A stretch of DNA of 61,629 nt. It comes from a virus. Of this stretch, positions 25,451 through 33,062 are shown in pieces. The notes below the pieces were generated by a model. That model ran no database searches and had not been told where the DNA came from. It worked only from the letters and a program-made list of their open reading frames with translations. The DNA is taken from positions 1 through 61,629 of IMG/VR virus record IMGVR_UViG_3300043772_002642. One strand, given 5' to 3'. Each line of letters begins with the position of its first letter. Position 1 is the first letter of the stretch. Made by a program: the position numbers and the translations under genes.

Positions 25451-25783
25451 ATGGGAACAGCAAAATTTAAATTCAACAATGGTAACATGGCAATTTTATG
25501 TTCTAATTGTGATAAAATAGTTAAAACAGGTAAAGATTTTACCGAACAAGAGTGGAAAGCTTTAGAAGGTAAGGGTGAAATAGAATCTGTTTTTTGTGAA
25601 GATTGTAAAGATAAAGTGGTTGATTTTGACAAAATTATAAGTACACCAAATGATAAGTTAGGTGCTTTAAAAAACATTGTACCCATGTTAGCTCAAAATC
25701 CAGACTTTAAAGAAAGTTTAATTCAGATTATGTCTGAAAAGTTTTTAAAAGACATTAACATAAATGAGAGTAATGAAAAATAA
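25451..25783 (+). CDS. Zinc-ribbon protein
   Basis: 110 residues from ATG 25451, 6 nt after TATCTTTG (25437-25444). Two Cys pairs (LCSNCDK and FCEDCKDK, about 36 residues apart) form a probable zinc ribbon; a helical C-terminus ends NINESNEK. Unknown function. Confidence 0.68.
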   Translation: MGTAKFKFNNGNMAILCSNCDKIVKTGKDFTEQEWKALEGKGEIESVFCEDCKDKVVDFDKIISTPNDKLGALKNIVPMLAQNPDFKESLIQIMSEKFLKDININESNEK

Positions 25784-26033
25784 TAAATTAGTTGAATGGG
25801 GTTGTGTAGTCGATAACCATTTAATGGGTGTCACACCACTTGGCAAAGTTTTTATCAGAATGAACAGACAAGAAAAAGTAACTGGTATGTATACCATGTT
25901 TGATGAAATTGAAAAGTTTACACCTCAAGACGAGTTTCAAGAAGACATCGATTTGGCAAAAGAAGTTTTATCTGAAATAGTAAAAGGTAAGATTGAGAAA
26001 GATATCTTCCTTAAAAAAGAATTAACATTATAA
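25764..26033 (+). CDS. Small unknown protein (89 aa)
   Basis: Starts inside the preceding gene (ATG 25764, or the in-frame ATG 25773). The first half is beta-rich (LVEWGCVVDNHLMGVTPLGK), the second helical. Translationally coupled to its neighbour; no family recognised. Confidence 0.6.
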   Translation: MRVMKNNKLVEWGCVVDNHLMGVTPLGKVFIRMNRQEKVTGMYTMFDEIEKFTPQDEFQEDIDLAKEVLSEIVKGKIEKDIFLKKELTL

Positions 26034-26038
26034 AAAAT

Positions 26039-26192
26039 AAACCCCTAATTTTGATAAAAACATTAATTAATAAATACCGTAAACCAATTTTTATAACAAT
26101 AGGGATAACTATATTGAATATTATTTTTGGTTTTGATGCACGTTTTACAATTATTAATCTACTATGGTTGTTAGTTTAAAAATTAGGGGTTT
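26039..26192. terminator. Inverted repeat enclosing a small ORF, bidirectional terminator
   Basis: AAACCCCTAATTTT (26039-26052) and AAAATTAGGGGTTT (26179-26192) are a perfect 14-base inverted repeat, followed by TTTTA. It lies between convergent genes, with a 42-codon reading frame in the loop. Confidence 0.7.
26051..26179 (+). CDS. Possible membrane peptide inside the terminator loop (42 aa)
   Basis: TTG at 26051, TAA at 26177-26179. The product has a basic start (IKTLINKYRKP) and a hydrophobic segment (IFITIGITILNIIFGF). The frame exactly fills the space between the two repeat arms. It could be a gene or a chance frame. Confidence 0.3.
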   Translation: MIKTLINKYRKPIFITIGITILNIIFGFDARFTIINLLWLLV

Positions 26193-26196
26193 TTTA

Positions 26197-27045
26197 TTAA
26201 TATTTAAAATTTAGATAACTAGATTCTAATTTTTCTTTTAACATCAGTTGATAAGCTCGTGCTAGTCTTGTCATACCAATACCACCACCAAACCTTGGGA
26301 AAAATTCAAAAGATAAAAACTCTTCCAACTCTTTTTCAACTCTTTCTTTACCAAACAATTCAAATAATTTAGCACAGTATTTACCATCTTCTATTGTGTA
26401 AAAATTGTGTTTCATTTCTTCAACATCACAACTTCTTTCAGCAGAACCAATAGTTTCTTGACCATAAAGTATAACATCAACTTTGTTGAAGATATTATTT
26501 TCTTTATGTTTCATATTCCAAAAAGGGTTTGTTCTCAAAGGAAAGTTTTGTAAAGAAACCACAGGACCTTTTTCTTGCCACATTCTTGTTTCATGTTCGT
26601 TTTCAAGTATTTCTACATTACCATATTCTTGACAAACATCATTATAATTTACCTCAATTGGTTTTTCAAAACCCAAATGGTATAACAACTCAGATTCTAA
26701 TTTTAACATTTTGTCCATACCACCCTTAGATTCAAACTCAAACATTGGGAATATCATTTCGTGTCTTCCTTCTATTGGGTTCTTTTCTTGTCTGTAAGAA
26801 GTAGAGATACAATAAACACCTTTCCATTCAGGATTTTTAAGTAGTTCATATTCTAACCACATCTGACCTGTTTGTGGTAAAGGCCAAACTTGACCATTGT
26901 AATTAAATGTAGCGATTGAATGTGGGTTCTCACATGCCGCTAAAATTGACAACCTACTTTGTGTAGGTACTTCTTTGAAACCTTTCTCTTGAAAGAAGTT
27001 TCGCATTCTTTGCACTAGTTCATTGTAACTTTTTGTGTCTTTCAT
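26197..27045 (-). CDS. Class II tRNA-synthetase-like catalytic domain (Asp/Asn/Lys branch)
   Basis: 282 residues with the class II core but no anticodon-binding domain: motif 2 'ISTSYRQEKNPIEGRHEMIF' with FPMFEFE, the 'VDVILYGQETIGSAERS' strand, and motif 3 'FPRFGGGIGMTRLARAY'. The size and the class IIb-like motifs resemble stand-alone paralogs such as AsnRS-like asparagine synthetase or EpmA; which reaction it catalyses cannot be told. The gene is preceded by a 90-120 nt leader containing a terminator hairpin. It lies close to the RNA repair genes. Confidence 0.82.
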   Translation of the reverse strand: MKDTKSYNELVQRMRNFFQEKGFKEVPTQSRLSILAACENPHSIATFNYNGQVWPLPQTGQMWLEYELLKNPEWKGVYCISTSYRQEKNPIEGRHEMIFPMFEFESKGGMDKMLKLESELLYHLGFEKPIEVNYNDVCQEYGNVEILENEHETRMWQEKGPVVSLQNFPLRTNPFWNMKHKENNIFNKVDVILYGQETIGSAERSCDVEEMKHNFYTIEDGKYCAKLFELFGKERVEKELEEFLSFEFFPRFGGGIGMTRLARAYQLMLKEKLESSYLNFKY

Positions 27046-27072
27046 TTTTGTTTTTTTTTAGATTTGTCAGGG

Positions 27073-27102
27073 CAAAAAAAATCCCTTCATTTAGAAGGGA
27101 TT
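27073..27102 (-). terminator. Terminator-like hairpin in the leader of the synthetase-like gene
   Basis: On the reverse strand AATCCCTTC-TAAAT-GAAGGGATT is followed by a T-run (27081-27074). It stands between candidate promoters (TATCTTTA 27175-27168; TATTTATT 27147-27140) and the ATG at 27045, so it may act as an attenuator. Confidence 0.65.
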
Positions 27103-27195
27103 ACTGTCGCCGTTATTATTTTGTAACTTTATCATCAGAAATAAATATACCAAAAATAACTTGAGTGTAAAGATATTTTATATTATTTTTATAAA

Positions 27196-27396
27196 ATGAA
27201 ATTATCTGATTTATTAAATAATGAAGGTTATAAATTAATCTTCGAAGGTTATGATTACATGTCAACATGGGTTGTTTTGGAAAAAAATAACGAAAAGTAT
27301 TATTACTATCTAAACACTGAAACTTTAGAAAAAATAGAAGAACCTAAAGAGTTAAAATGGGATGAATTTGGGAACCTTTTGGAAGAGTGTAAATAA
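27196..27396 (+). CDS. Small unknown protein (66 aa)
   Basis: Starts MKLSDLLNNEGYKLIFEGYD; contains 'STWVVLEKNNEKYYYYLN'. Acidic, single domain. Opens the forward gene set that leads to the RNA ligase. Confidence 0.62.
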   Translation: MKLSDLLNNEGYKLIFEGYDYMSTWVVLEKNNEKYYYYLNTETLEKIEEPKELKWDEFGNLLEECK

Positions 27397-27401
27397 TTTA
27401 T

Positions 27402-27409
27402 TATCTTTG
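27402..27409 (+). promoter_or_regulatory. Bacteroidota -7 box TATCTTTG
   Basis: TATCTTTG, exactly 4 nt before the ATG at 27414; probable promoter of the RNA repair operon. Confidence 0.6.
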
Positions 27410-27413
27410 TTAG

Positions 27414-27605
27414 ATGGAAATTAAATCACATTATGAAGTTGGGTTTAAAAATGTTGACCCTGATACTGGTGATGTTAAATACACACCGATAGCGTTAACA
27501 ATGACCGAAGAAAATGCAATGGTTTTAGTTTACTCTTTACAAAAAGCAGACGAAGACCCCAATACACATTATGTTTATAATAAAATTGGTGAACAAAAAA
27601 TATGA
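27414..27605 (+). CDS. Small protein leading the RNA repair operon (63 aa)
   Basis: Starts MEIKSHYEVGFKNVDPDTGD. The stop overlaps the RNA ligase start (ATGA). Unknown function; the position suggests an accessory role to the ligase. Confidence 0.65.
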   Translation: MEIKSHYEVGFKNVDPDTGDVKYTPIALTMTEENAMVLVYSLQKADEDPNTHYVYNKIGEQKI

Positions 27606-28627
27606 TAGAAGCTTTAAACAAATATTATAAAGACGCTTTGTTGTATAAACAGATACACCCAACCTTGCCTTTAACTATTTGGAATTACACCGAAGAAGTA
27701 CAGTACGAAAATAAATGGGATGAATTAACTTTGTCTACCCGTGGTTTAGTTACTGATGAATTTGGTACCATTGTTGCCAGACCTTTTAAAAAATTCTTTA
27801 ACATGGAAGAAGGTAAACATACTCCTACCACTGATTTCGAAGTATTTGAAAAAGTAGATGGTTCTTTAGGCATCGTTTTTAATTACAAGGGTGATTGGAT
27901 AATCGCGACTAGAGGTTCTTTCACCTCCGACCAAGCTGTTAAAGGTAAAAAAATGTTGGATAGATTGAAGATGGATAAAGCACCCCATAATTTGACTTAT
28001 TTGTTTGAAATCATCTATCCTGAGAATAGAATTGTGGTTGACTATGGTGACCAAGAAAAATTAGTTTTGTTGGGTGCAATCGAAGTTGGTTCTGGTACTG
28101 AAATTTCTCGTCACACCTTAGAATACTTTGCAAGTGAGATAGGTTCTGACATAGCCAAGTCTTATGACGGTATTAAAGATTATTCTGTATTAAAAGATAT
28201 GGTTAAAGATAACGAAGAAGGTTTTATAGTTCGTTTCTTTAACGGTGATAGAATGAAAGTTAAGGGTCATGAATATCTTCGTCTACACAAGATAATGACT
28301 AACATATCTACCACTTCTGTGTGGGAGGTATTAAGTAATGGTGGTAACTTTGATGACATGATTAAAGACGTTCCTGATGAGTTTTATGATAAAATAAGAA
28401 AATACTCTATTATTTTAAAATACGACTACATAGCAATATTGGAAGACGCTAGGAAAAGATTTAATTATTATTACGAAAATAATTTTTTCCCCACCAAAAA
28501 AGAATATGCTTTGTGGGTTCAAACTCAACCGCAACAATTACAGCCACTTTTATACAGAATTTTTGATAACAAAGAGTATTCTTCTTATATTTGGAGATTA
28601 ATTAAACCTGAATTTCAAAAAATATGA
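27602..28627 (+). CDS. T4 Rnl1-like RNA ligase
   Basis: 341 residues. ATP-dependent RNA ligase core: motif I 'FEVFEKVDGSLG' with nucleotidyl Lys84, upstream 'TLSTRGLV' helper motif, motif III/IIIa 'YLFEIIYPENRIVV', motif IV EEGFIVRF and motif V 'MKVKGHEYLRLH'. Length and C-terminal helical domain fit T4 RNA ligase 1, which reseals tRNAs cut by host anticodon nucleases. Overlaps the kinase gene by 4 bases, forming a repair cassette. Confidence 0.93.
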   Translation: MIEALNKYYKDALLYKQIHPTLPLTIWNYTEEVQYENKWDELTLSTRGLVTDEFGTIVARPFKKFFNMEEGKHTPTTDFEVFEKVDGSLGIVFNYKGDWIIATRGSFTSDQAVKGKKMLDRLKMDKAPHNLTYLFEIIYPENRIVVDYGDQEKLVLLGAIEVGSGTEISRHTLEYFASEIGSDIAKSYDGIKDYSVLKDMVKDNEEGFIVRFFNGDRMKVKGHEYLRLHKIMTNISTTSVWEVLSNGGNFDDMIKDVPDEFYDKIRKYSIILKYDYIAILEDARKRFNYYYENNFFPTKKEYALWVQTQPQQLQPLLYRIFDNKEYSSYIWRLIKPEFQKI

Positions 28628-29043
28628 CGGAAAAAACACTTTATATTGTAAGAGGTTTACCTGGAAGTGGAAAATCAACATTTGCTAAAAAATTGGTTGG
28701 TGATGACTTTTTAGTTTGTGAGGCTGACAAGTATTTCACGGATGTTGAGGGTAATTATAATTTTGATATCACCAAAATAAAAGATGCTCACAAATGGTGC
28801 CACGATAGGGTTGAAACTTATATGAAAGATAGTTTGGTTAACAACCAATTTTATCGTGAGATTGCTGTTTCTAATACATTCACTCAAGAATGGGAAATGA
28901 AACCATATTACCTTTTAGCCGAAAAGTATGGTTACAAAGTTTTTTGTGTAATTGTTGAAAACCGTCACGGTGGTACAAACTTACATGATGTACCTGAAGA
29001 CAAACTTGAAATAATGCGTAATCGTTTTGAATTTAAGCTTTGA
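28624..29043 (+). CDS. Polynucleotide 5'-kinase (P-loop)
   Basis: 139 residues. Walker A 'RGLPGSGKST' (residues 10-19), 'EADKYF' and 'AHKWCHDRVETYM' match the kinase domain of T4 Pnkp/AAA_33 proteins. The phosphatase domain of T4 Pnkp is absent, so 3' end healing would need another enzyme; the 2H phosphoesterase and the HAD-like protein elsewhere in the window are possible partners. ATGA overlap with the ligase. Confidence 0.88.
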   Translation: MTEKTLYIVRGLPGSGKSTFAKKLVGDDFLVCEADKYFTDVEGNYNFDITKIKDAHKWCHDRVETYMKDSLVNNQFYREIAVSNTFTQEWEMKPYYLLAEKYGYKVFCVIVENRHGGTNLHDVPEDKLEIMRNRFEFKL

Positions 29044-29082
29044 TGTTTATAATTTATTAAACATATTTATAATTAAAACATT

Positions 29083-29646
29083 ATGGCAAACGAATTAAAA
29101 AATAGAATATTTAAAGAAATGAAAAATGTTAACGAAAACATTAAACCTCAAATGGGACCTAAATTATATAGGTTAAGTGAAAAAACAATTAATATATTAA
29201 CCAACAGGTTAGCTGACGAATATATTGCACATTATTTTTATAGAAATGCAGCTAATTGGTGTAATGATATGAACTATAAAAAAGCTGCAGCTTTTTTTAC
29301 AACCGAAGCTAACACAGAGTTACAACACGCTGAAGGTCTTCAAAAATATATGACCGACTTTAACATTATTCCTGAGATACCATCTGTTGGAACTTCAGAC
29401 GAATTTAGTAGTTTAGTTGATATTATTTATGGGGCATACGAAATGGAGTTAGGTCTTATGAAATCTTACAATAGAGATTCACAACTTGTATTTGGTGACG
29501 ATATCACAACATTTGATTTTTTAACAGAATATAGAGAAGGTCAAAAACAATCTGTTATTGAATACAATGATTTAATTAACGCTTTAGACTTGATTGACAA
29601 AAACGATAAGTTCCAAATTTTATATTTTGAACAAACTTATTTTTAG
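29083..29646 (+). CDS. Ferritin-like protein
   Basis: 187 residues, four-helix layout with ferritin metal ligands: 'NRLADEYIAHYFYRNAANWC' (Glu/Tyr) and 'FFTTEANTELQHAEGLQKYM' (ExxH), then 'IIYGAYEMELGLMKSYN' and 'REGQKQSVIEYNDLI'. Probably an iron-binding or Dps/bacterioferritin-type protein. An N-terminal helix 'LKNRIFKEMKNVNE' precedes the fold and is near, but not identical to, the CTS form (FKE instead of L/I-x-E). TATTTATA lies 11 nt before the ATG. Confidence 0.8.
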   Translation: MANELKNRIFKEMKNVNENIKPQMGPKLYRLSEKTINILTNRLADEYIAHYFYRNAANWCNDMNYKKAAAFFTTEANTELQHAEGLQKYMTDFNIIPEIPSVGTSDEFSSLVDIIYGAYEMELGLMKSYNRDSQLVFGDDITTFDFLTEYREGQKQSVIEYNDLINALDLIDKNDKFQILYFEQTYF

Positions 29647-29668
29647 TAAAAAATAGTCTATTCCATCA

Positions 29669-29697
29669 AACCTCTCCCCATGGAGAGGTTTTTTTAT
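29669..29697 (+). terminator. Intrinsic terminator
   Basis: AACCTCTCC-CCAT-GGAGAGGTT, 9-bp stem and T-run. Confidence 0.93.
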
Positions 29698-29705
29698 TAT
29701 CTTTG
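29698..29705 (+). promoter_or_regulatory. Bacteroidota -7 box TATCTTTG
   Basis: Begins right at the end of the terminator T-run; exactly 4 nt before the ATG at 29710. Confidence 0.6.
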
Positions 29706-29709
29706 TGTT

Positions 29710-29910
29710 ATGAGGTTTAAAATAAAAAATTTAGGTGTCAGCCTAATACTAACTCACCGTTGGCAAAAAGGTTTAAATTTTTATCAAAAAGAAAAATGGA
29801 ATGATTTTAGACTAGGTTTTAGGGTTAGGTACTGGGATAACCCCACACAAATTTCAATAGGTTTATATTTAATTTTTTTTAAAGTTTGGGTTGTTTTTTA
29901 CAAAATTTAA
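29710..29910 (+). CDS. Small basic protein with hydrophobic end (66 aa)
   Basis: ATG 29710 is preferred because a -7 box sits 4 nt upstream. Beta-rich sequence (VRYWDNPTQISIGLYLIFF) with a hydrophobic C-terminus, perhaps membrane-associated. Unknown. Confidence 0.6.
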   Translation: MRFKIKNLGVSLILTHRWQKGLNFYQKEKWNDFRLGFRVRYWDNPTQISIGLYLIFFKVWVVFYKI

Positions 29911-29944
29911 AACTAATCTATATACGTATTTTATAAAAAACTGA

Positions 29945-30253
29945 ATGAGAAAAATTCTACTGATAATTTTACTTTTGATACCATTTTTAATTCAATCACA
30001 AATTGGTGGTAGAGTCAGAGAAGTTCAAAATCAAAAAAAATTAAAAATACGTATAAAAAAAAGTGGTTGGCACTATAGAAAGTGGGAACCAAATAGATTA
30101 AAAGTTGTTGAATCAGAAAAAAAACTTTTTTATAGACATAGGACAAACAACCAAAAAGAAAAAGAAAAAATACAAAGAAAGATAAATAAAAAAAGGTACA
30201 GGTTGTTAATGCGTAATAGAAATTCTTTCACCAAAAGAAAATATATGAGGTGA
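29945..30253 (+). CDS. Secreted, very basic protein
   Basis: 102 residues: signal peptide (MRKILLIILLLIPFLIQSQ) then a strongly Lys/Arg-rich region. Could bind cell wall or outer-membrane anionic polymers. No family recognised. Confidence 0.6.
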   Translation: MRKILLIILLLIPFLIQSQIGGRVREVQNQKKLKIRIKKSGWHYRKWEPNRLKVVESEKKLFYRHRTNNQKEKEKIQRKINKKRYRLLMRNRNSFTKRKYMR

Positions 30254-30301
30254 TTTTACTTTTAGAATAAAATTTTTTATATTTTATTAAAAATACAAAA
30301 T

Positions 30302-30460
30302 ATGGATGAAAATATAAAAGACTTACTGATATCTTTGGGTGTTGCAGGAATATCATTACTTTTTGTTAAACTTTTAGGTATAAAATCGGAAGATTTTTTA
30401 GTTGCCGCTGTGGGTATGATGGCCTATCTTACTTACAGAAATTATGAAGAATCTTTGTAG
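30302..30460 (+). CDS. Two-span membrane protein (52 aa)
   Basis: ATG at 30302, TAG at 30458-30460. Two hydrophobic segments (ISLGVAGISLLFVKLLG and FLVAAVGMMAYLTY) around a short acidic loop; holin-like topology without a lysis-gene neighbour. Confidence 0.55.
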   Translation: MDENIKDLLISLGVAGISLLFVKLLGIKSEDFLVAAVGMMAYLTYRNYEESL

Positions 30461-30476
30461 ATAAAAGATTTTTTTG

Positions 30477-30484
30477 TATCTTTA
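30477..30484 (+). promoter_or_regulatory. -7 box TATCTTTA
   Basis: Exactly 4 nt before the ATG at 30489. Confidence 0.55.
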
Positions 30485-30488
30485 CGGT

Positions 30489-31037
30489 ATGAAAGAATTA
30501 ATAAACATTCTCAAGACCGAGACCCAATCTTTAAAAGAACAATACATTCAAAAAACTAAAGAGTGGGCTGAAAGACATTTCAATCACGTGACACCAAGAT
30601 ACAAATGGGACACTATTCAATGGTGTGAACATTTTGGTTTAACTCCTGAAGTTGTATTCAACACCTACATAACCTCTAACAAAGGTAAAGGTTCAACGGA
30701 GTTTTTAACATTCCCTCGTGGTTTCTACAATACAAAACAAAGTCGTGAACACGGTAGATTACGTGACGAAGCAATCAAACTTATCAATATGGGTGTTGAG
30801 AAGTATATTGAAAAAGAAGTGATTAAAGCCGAAAAACACTACGAGGCTTCTATCGATAAATTGGCTTACAGAATCGATAAGAAAGGTTTGGATATTTCTA
30901 AACTTAAAACAATCACTTCTCATATCGGTGTTAACATCAATACTACTTTAACTGATGGTGAGAAAACTGTTAAAGCTTTTACCATCATTGCAGAAGGTCC
31001 AATCCAAAGACCACACTATCGCTATTTAATAAAGTAA
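30489..31037 (+). CDS. Unknown phage protein
   Basis: 182 residues; the ATG is set by the -7 box 4 nt upstream. N-terminal helical part, a basic middle ('TFPRGFYNTKQSREHGRLRD') and a compact C-terminal domain ending 'AEGPIQRPHYRYLIK'. No family recognised. Confidence 0.7.
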   Translation: MKELINILKTETQSLKEQYIQKTKEWAERHFNHVTPRYKWDTIQWCEHFGLTPEVVFNTYITSNKGKGSTEFLTFPRGFYNTKQSREHGRLRDEAIKLINMGVEKYIEKEVIKAEKHYEASIDKLAYRIDKKGLDISKLKTITSHIGVNINTTLTDGEKTVKAFTIIAEGPIQRPHYRYLIK

Positions 31038-31041
31038 AGTA

Positions 31042-31049
31042 TATTTATA
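31042..31049 (+). promoter_or_regulatory. Late-type box TATTTATA
   Basis: 3 nt before the GTG start of the CTS gene at 31053. Confidence 0.55.
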
Positions 31050-31052
31050 GGT

Positions 31053-31460
31053 GTGAAAGATATTATTAAAGAAATATTAAAAGAATCTGAAAATGAATTT
31101 GATTGGATTCCTGAGTTGAGAGAAGTTGTGGTTACCAATCCAGGTTCACGATACCCTACTCACTTAGAAGCTATGGTAGCTTTAGGAGTTACTGGAGCAA
31201 AAGAATTTATTGATAAGTTTGGAATTTATTATTTCAATACCGAAGAATTTCATAAATGGAGACAAGAGCACAGTTATGATTATGATGATGATTTATTTTT
31301 TTCAGAAAATGGTATAAACTTAACCAAACCGATTAAAGGTGAAACGTACTATATTTCCGATTTACCTTACAATGAAAACGGTACACTAATTTATAAATTA
31401 ATAAGCCCCTACAACAACAGGGAATTTATTATTGGTGAAAGTGGTTTTAAATTTCTTTGA
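31053..31460 (+). CDS. CTS protein with FDW box
   Basis: 135 residues; GTG start fixed by the CTS peptide MKDIIKEILKE11-S and by TATTTATA 3 nt upstream. The acidic box SENEFDW follows the site. The cargo part (about 120 residues) resembles a single module of the larger polyproteins. Unknown function. Confidence 0.75.
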   Translation: MKDIIKEILKESENEFDWIPELREVVVTNPGSRYPTHLEAMVALGVTGAKEFIDKFGIYYFNTEEFHKWRQEHSYDYDDDLFFSENGINLTKPIKGETYYISDLPYNENGTLIYKLISPYNNREFIIGESGFKFL

Positions 31461-31475
31461 TTAAATTATTTTTGT

Positions 31476-31483
31476 TATCTTTA
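31476..31483 (+). promoter_or_regulatory. -7 box TATCTTTA
   Basis: Exactly 4 nt before the ATG at 31488. Confidence 0.55.
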
Positions 31484-31487
31484 CATT

Positions 31488-31874
31488 ATGATAACAACAG
31501 TAATAATCTCCTCTTTAGTTTTAAATTTGGTATTAGGTTTAATGGTTAATTCTTTATCTAAAGAAAAACCAAACAATAAAACAAAAACCATCTACAAGGA
31601 TAAAATTGTTTACAGAGACAAACCTGTAGAAAAAATAGTTTACAAAGATAAAATTGTGGAGAAAATTGTCTACAAAGATAAAATTGTGGAGAAAATAATT
31701 TACAAAGATAAACCTGTTGTCCACGAATTTGTTAAAAAAGAAGAACCAAAAGTTAGTACACAGAGAAAAGAACTTTTAGATGCTCTCGCTGACTTAAAAG
31801 CCAAGAAAAAGAAATCTAAAAAAGATATGGAAAATATCTACACGATTGAGAAAATTTTACCTAATATTAAATAA
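31488..31874 (+). CDS. Membrane-anchored repeat protein
   Basis: 128 residues: N-terminal membrane anchor (about 3-22), then tandem repeats of the form I-V-Y-K-D-K-(I/P)-V-E-K with an 11-residue period (about 35-75), then a helical Lys/Glu tail. The topology resembles an inner-membrane spanin or other periplasm-spanning stalk; speculative. Confidence 0.68.
   Translation: MITTVIISSLVLNLVLGLMVNSLSKEKPNNKTKTIYKDKIVYRDKPVEKIVYKDKIVEKIVYKDKIVEKIIYKDKPVVHEFVKKEEPKVSTQRKELLDALADLKAKKKKSKKDMENIYTIEKILPNIK
31644..31720 (+). repeat. 33-bp tandem repeat within a coding region
   Basis: 'ACAAAGATAAAATTGTGGAG' recurs at a 33-bp spacing, encoding the YKDKIVEKIV repeats of the membrane-anchored protein. 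Confidence 0.75.
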
Positions 31875-31875
31875 T

Positions 31876-32046
31876 ATGAAAAAAATAACAGACGCTTTAA
31901 TGAAGACAGCCCGTACAATGGGAATTAGTCTACTAGTAGGAATTATATGGTTTTGTATAATCCGTTTTCTTGACCCAGAATGGGCATTAGCAACAATATT
32001 TACGTTGTGTTCAGTATTTATATTTTACCTTTACTACAAAAAATAA
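31876..32046 (+). CDS. Two-span membrane protein (56 aa)
   Basis: ATG at 31876, 2 bases after the previous stop. Two hydrophobic segments (GISLLVGIIWFCIIRFL and LATIFTLCSVFIFYLYY). Unknown function. Confidence 0.62.
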   Translation: MKKITDALMKTARTMGISLLVGIIWFCIIRFLDPEWALATIFTLCSVFIFYLYYKK

Positions 32047-32052
32047 TTAAAT

Positions 32053-32154
32053 ATGGATAAAAAATTATATAATTTAGCTGTAGGAATGTTTGTGGTGGTG
32101 TTAACACTATATATTGTTGCTGGTTTAATAAAATTATATGTTATGTTCAAATAA
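32053..32154 (+). CDS. Single-span membrane peptide (33 aa)
   Basis: ATG at 32053, TAA at 32152-32154; one membrane helix (GMFVVVLTLYIVAGLI). Part of a run of small membrane proteins. Confidence 0.5.
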   Translation: MDKKLYNLAVGMFVVVLTLYIVAGLIKLYVMFK

Positions 32155-32171
32155 TATAACGGAAAAAAGAT

Positions 32172-32381
32172 ATGGATAGAGAAGAAATGATTAGTTTTAT
32201 AATCGAAGGTGAACTTAAAATGATGGATGCTTTTAAAAAAGGTCATAAACCCCACACAGAAGATGAATTCCAACCACTAAGGGAATTAATAGAAAAATAT
32301 AGGGAAGAACTAGGTTATAAAACTAACTACTGTCACTATAGTGGTTTACCTTCTCCATCTGCATATGAATCAGAAATCTGA
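32172..32381 (+). CDS. Small unknown protein (69 aa)
   Basis: Helical, charged, with a C-terminal 'YCHYSGLPSPSAYESEI'. Located within the run of small genes; no family recognised. Confidence 0.6.
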   Translation: MDREEMISFIIEGELKMMDAFKKGHKPHTEDEFQPLRELIEKYREELGYKTNYCHYSGLPSPSAYESEI

Positions 32382-32410
32382 ATCAACAACACTAAACAAA
32401 CAAGACTAAT

Positions 32411-32596
32411 ATGTGGCATTATATAAAATACTTACTAAAGTTACTTACAGGATTTATGGTTATTTTAGCATTAGATACTATGCTTAAAAAAGTGGGTATT
32501 GATAAACAAGATGATTATTGGTGGCTTTATATAACATTAATATGTTACAATAGTTATTGTTATTTAGAATTTAGATTAGAAGATAAAGAAGAATAA
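32411..32596 (+). CDS. Small membrane protein (61 aa)
   Basis: Two hydrophobic segments (about 8-24 and 36-50) and an acidic tail. Starts MWHYIKYLLKLLTG. Unknown. Confidence 0.58.
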   Translation: MWHYIKYLLKLLTGFMVILALDTMLKKVGIDKQDDYWWLYITLICYNSYCYLEFRLEDKEE

Positions 32597-32597
32597 A

Positions 32598-32993
32598 ATG
32601 ATAGCAAAAGAATTAAGAATAGGAAATTTAGTTTACCTTAAAAGTAAAGAAAAGATTTATCAAATTGATTCGGGACACGACATCGAAGAAATTGATGATG
32701 CTCCAGAAATGTTTGACGCTACACCAATTATTCTAACAGATGAATGGTTTCAAAAATTTGAGCAATTCTACAAAAACGAAGAATATTGGTGTATTGATAT
32801 TAATGACTACAAGTATTGTTTTAAGTATAGAGATTGGGCTGAAAATTGGGCATTTTATCAAGAATTTACTGATAGTCCTCACGAACATGATAATGGGGTA
32901 AAGTACCCTATTTCATTTGATATAAAACATGTACATCAGTTACAGAACTTATATTTTGCATTACAACACGAAGAATTAAAATTAAAGATATGA
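32598..32993 (+). CDS. Conserved Bacteroidota-phage protein of unknown function
   Basis: 131 residues. The pattern 'AKELRIGNLVYLKSKEKIYQ', a central 'PIILTDEWFQKF' and a C-terminal 'HVHQLQNLYFALQHEEL' is one I recognise as a widespread small protein of Bacteroidota phages and prophages without a known role. Confidence 0.75.
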   Translation: MIAKELRIGNLVYLKSKEKIYQIDSGHDIEEIDDAPEMFDATPIILTDEWFQKFEQFYKNEEYWCIDINDYKYCFKYRDWAENWAFYQEFTDSPHEHDNGVKYPISFDIKHVHQLQNLYFALQHEELKLKI

Positions 32994-33062
32994 GTTACAC
33001 AGTAAGACACAAAGGTAAGATTTTACTAGTAATAAATTTATAAAAAATTGCTCAAATAAAAT

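Noticed and set aside
27046-27180. T-box riboswitch in the leader of the synthetase-like gene
   Set aside because: No T-box consensus or specifier-loop layout is visible; only a plain terminator hairpin.
31644-31720. CRISPR-like or regulatory repeat
   Set aside because: The repeat is in frame with an 11-residue protein repeat and has no spacers; no CRISPR array is seen anywhere in the window.
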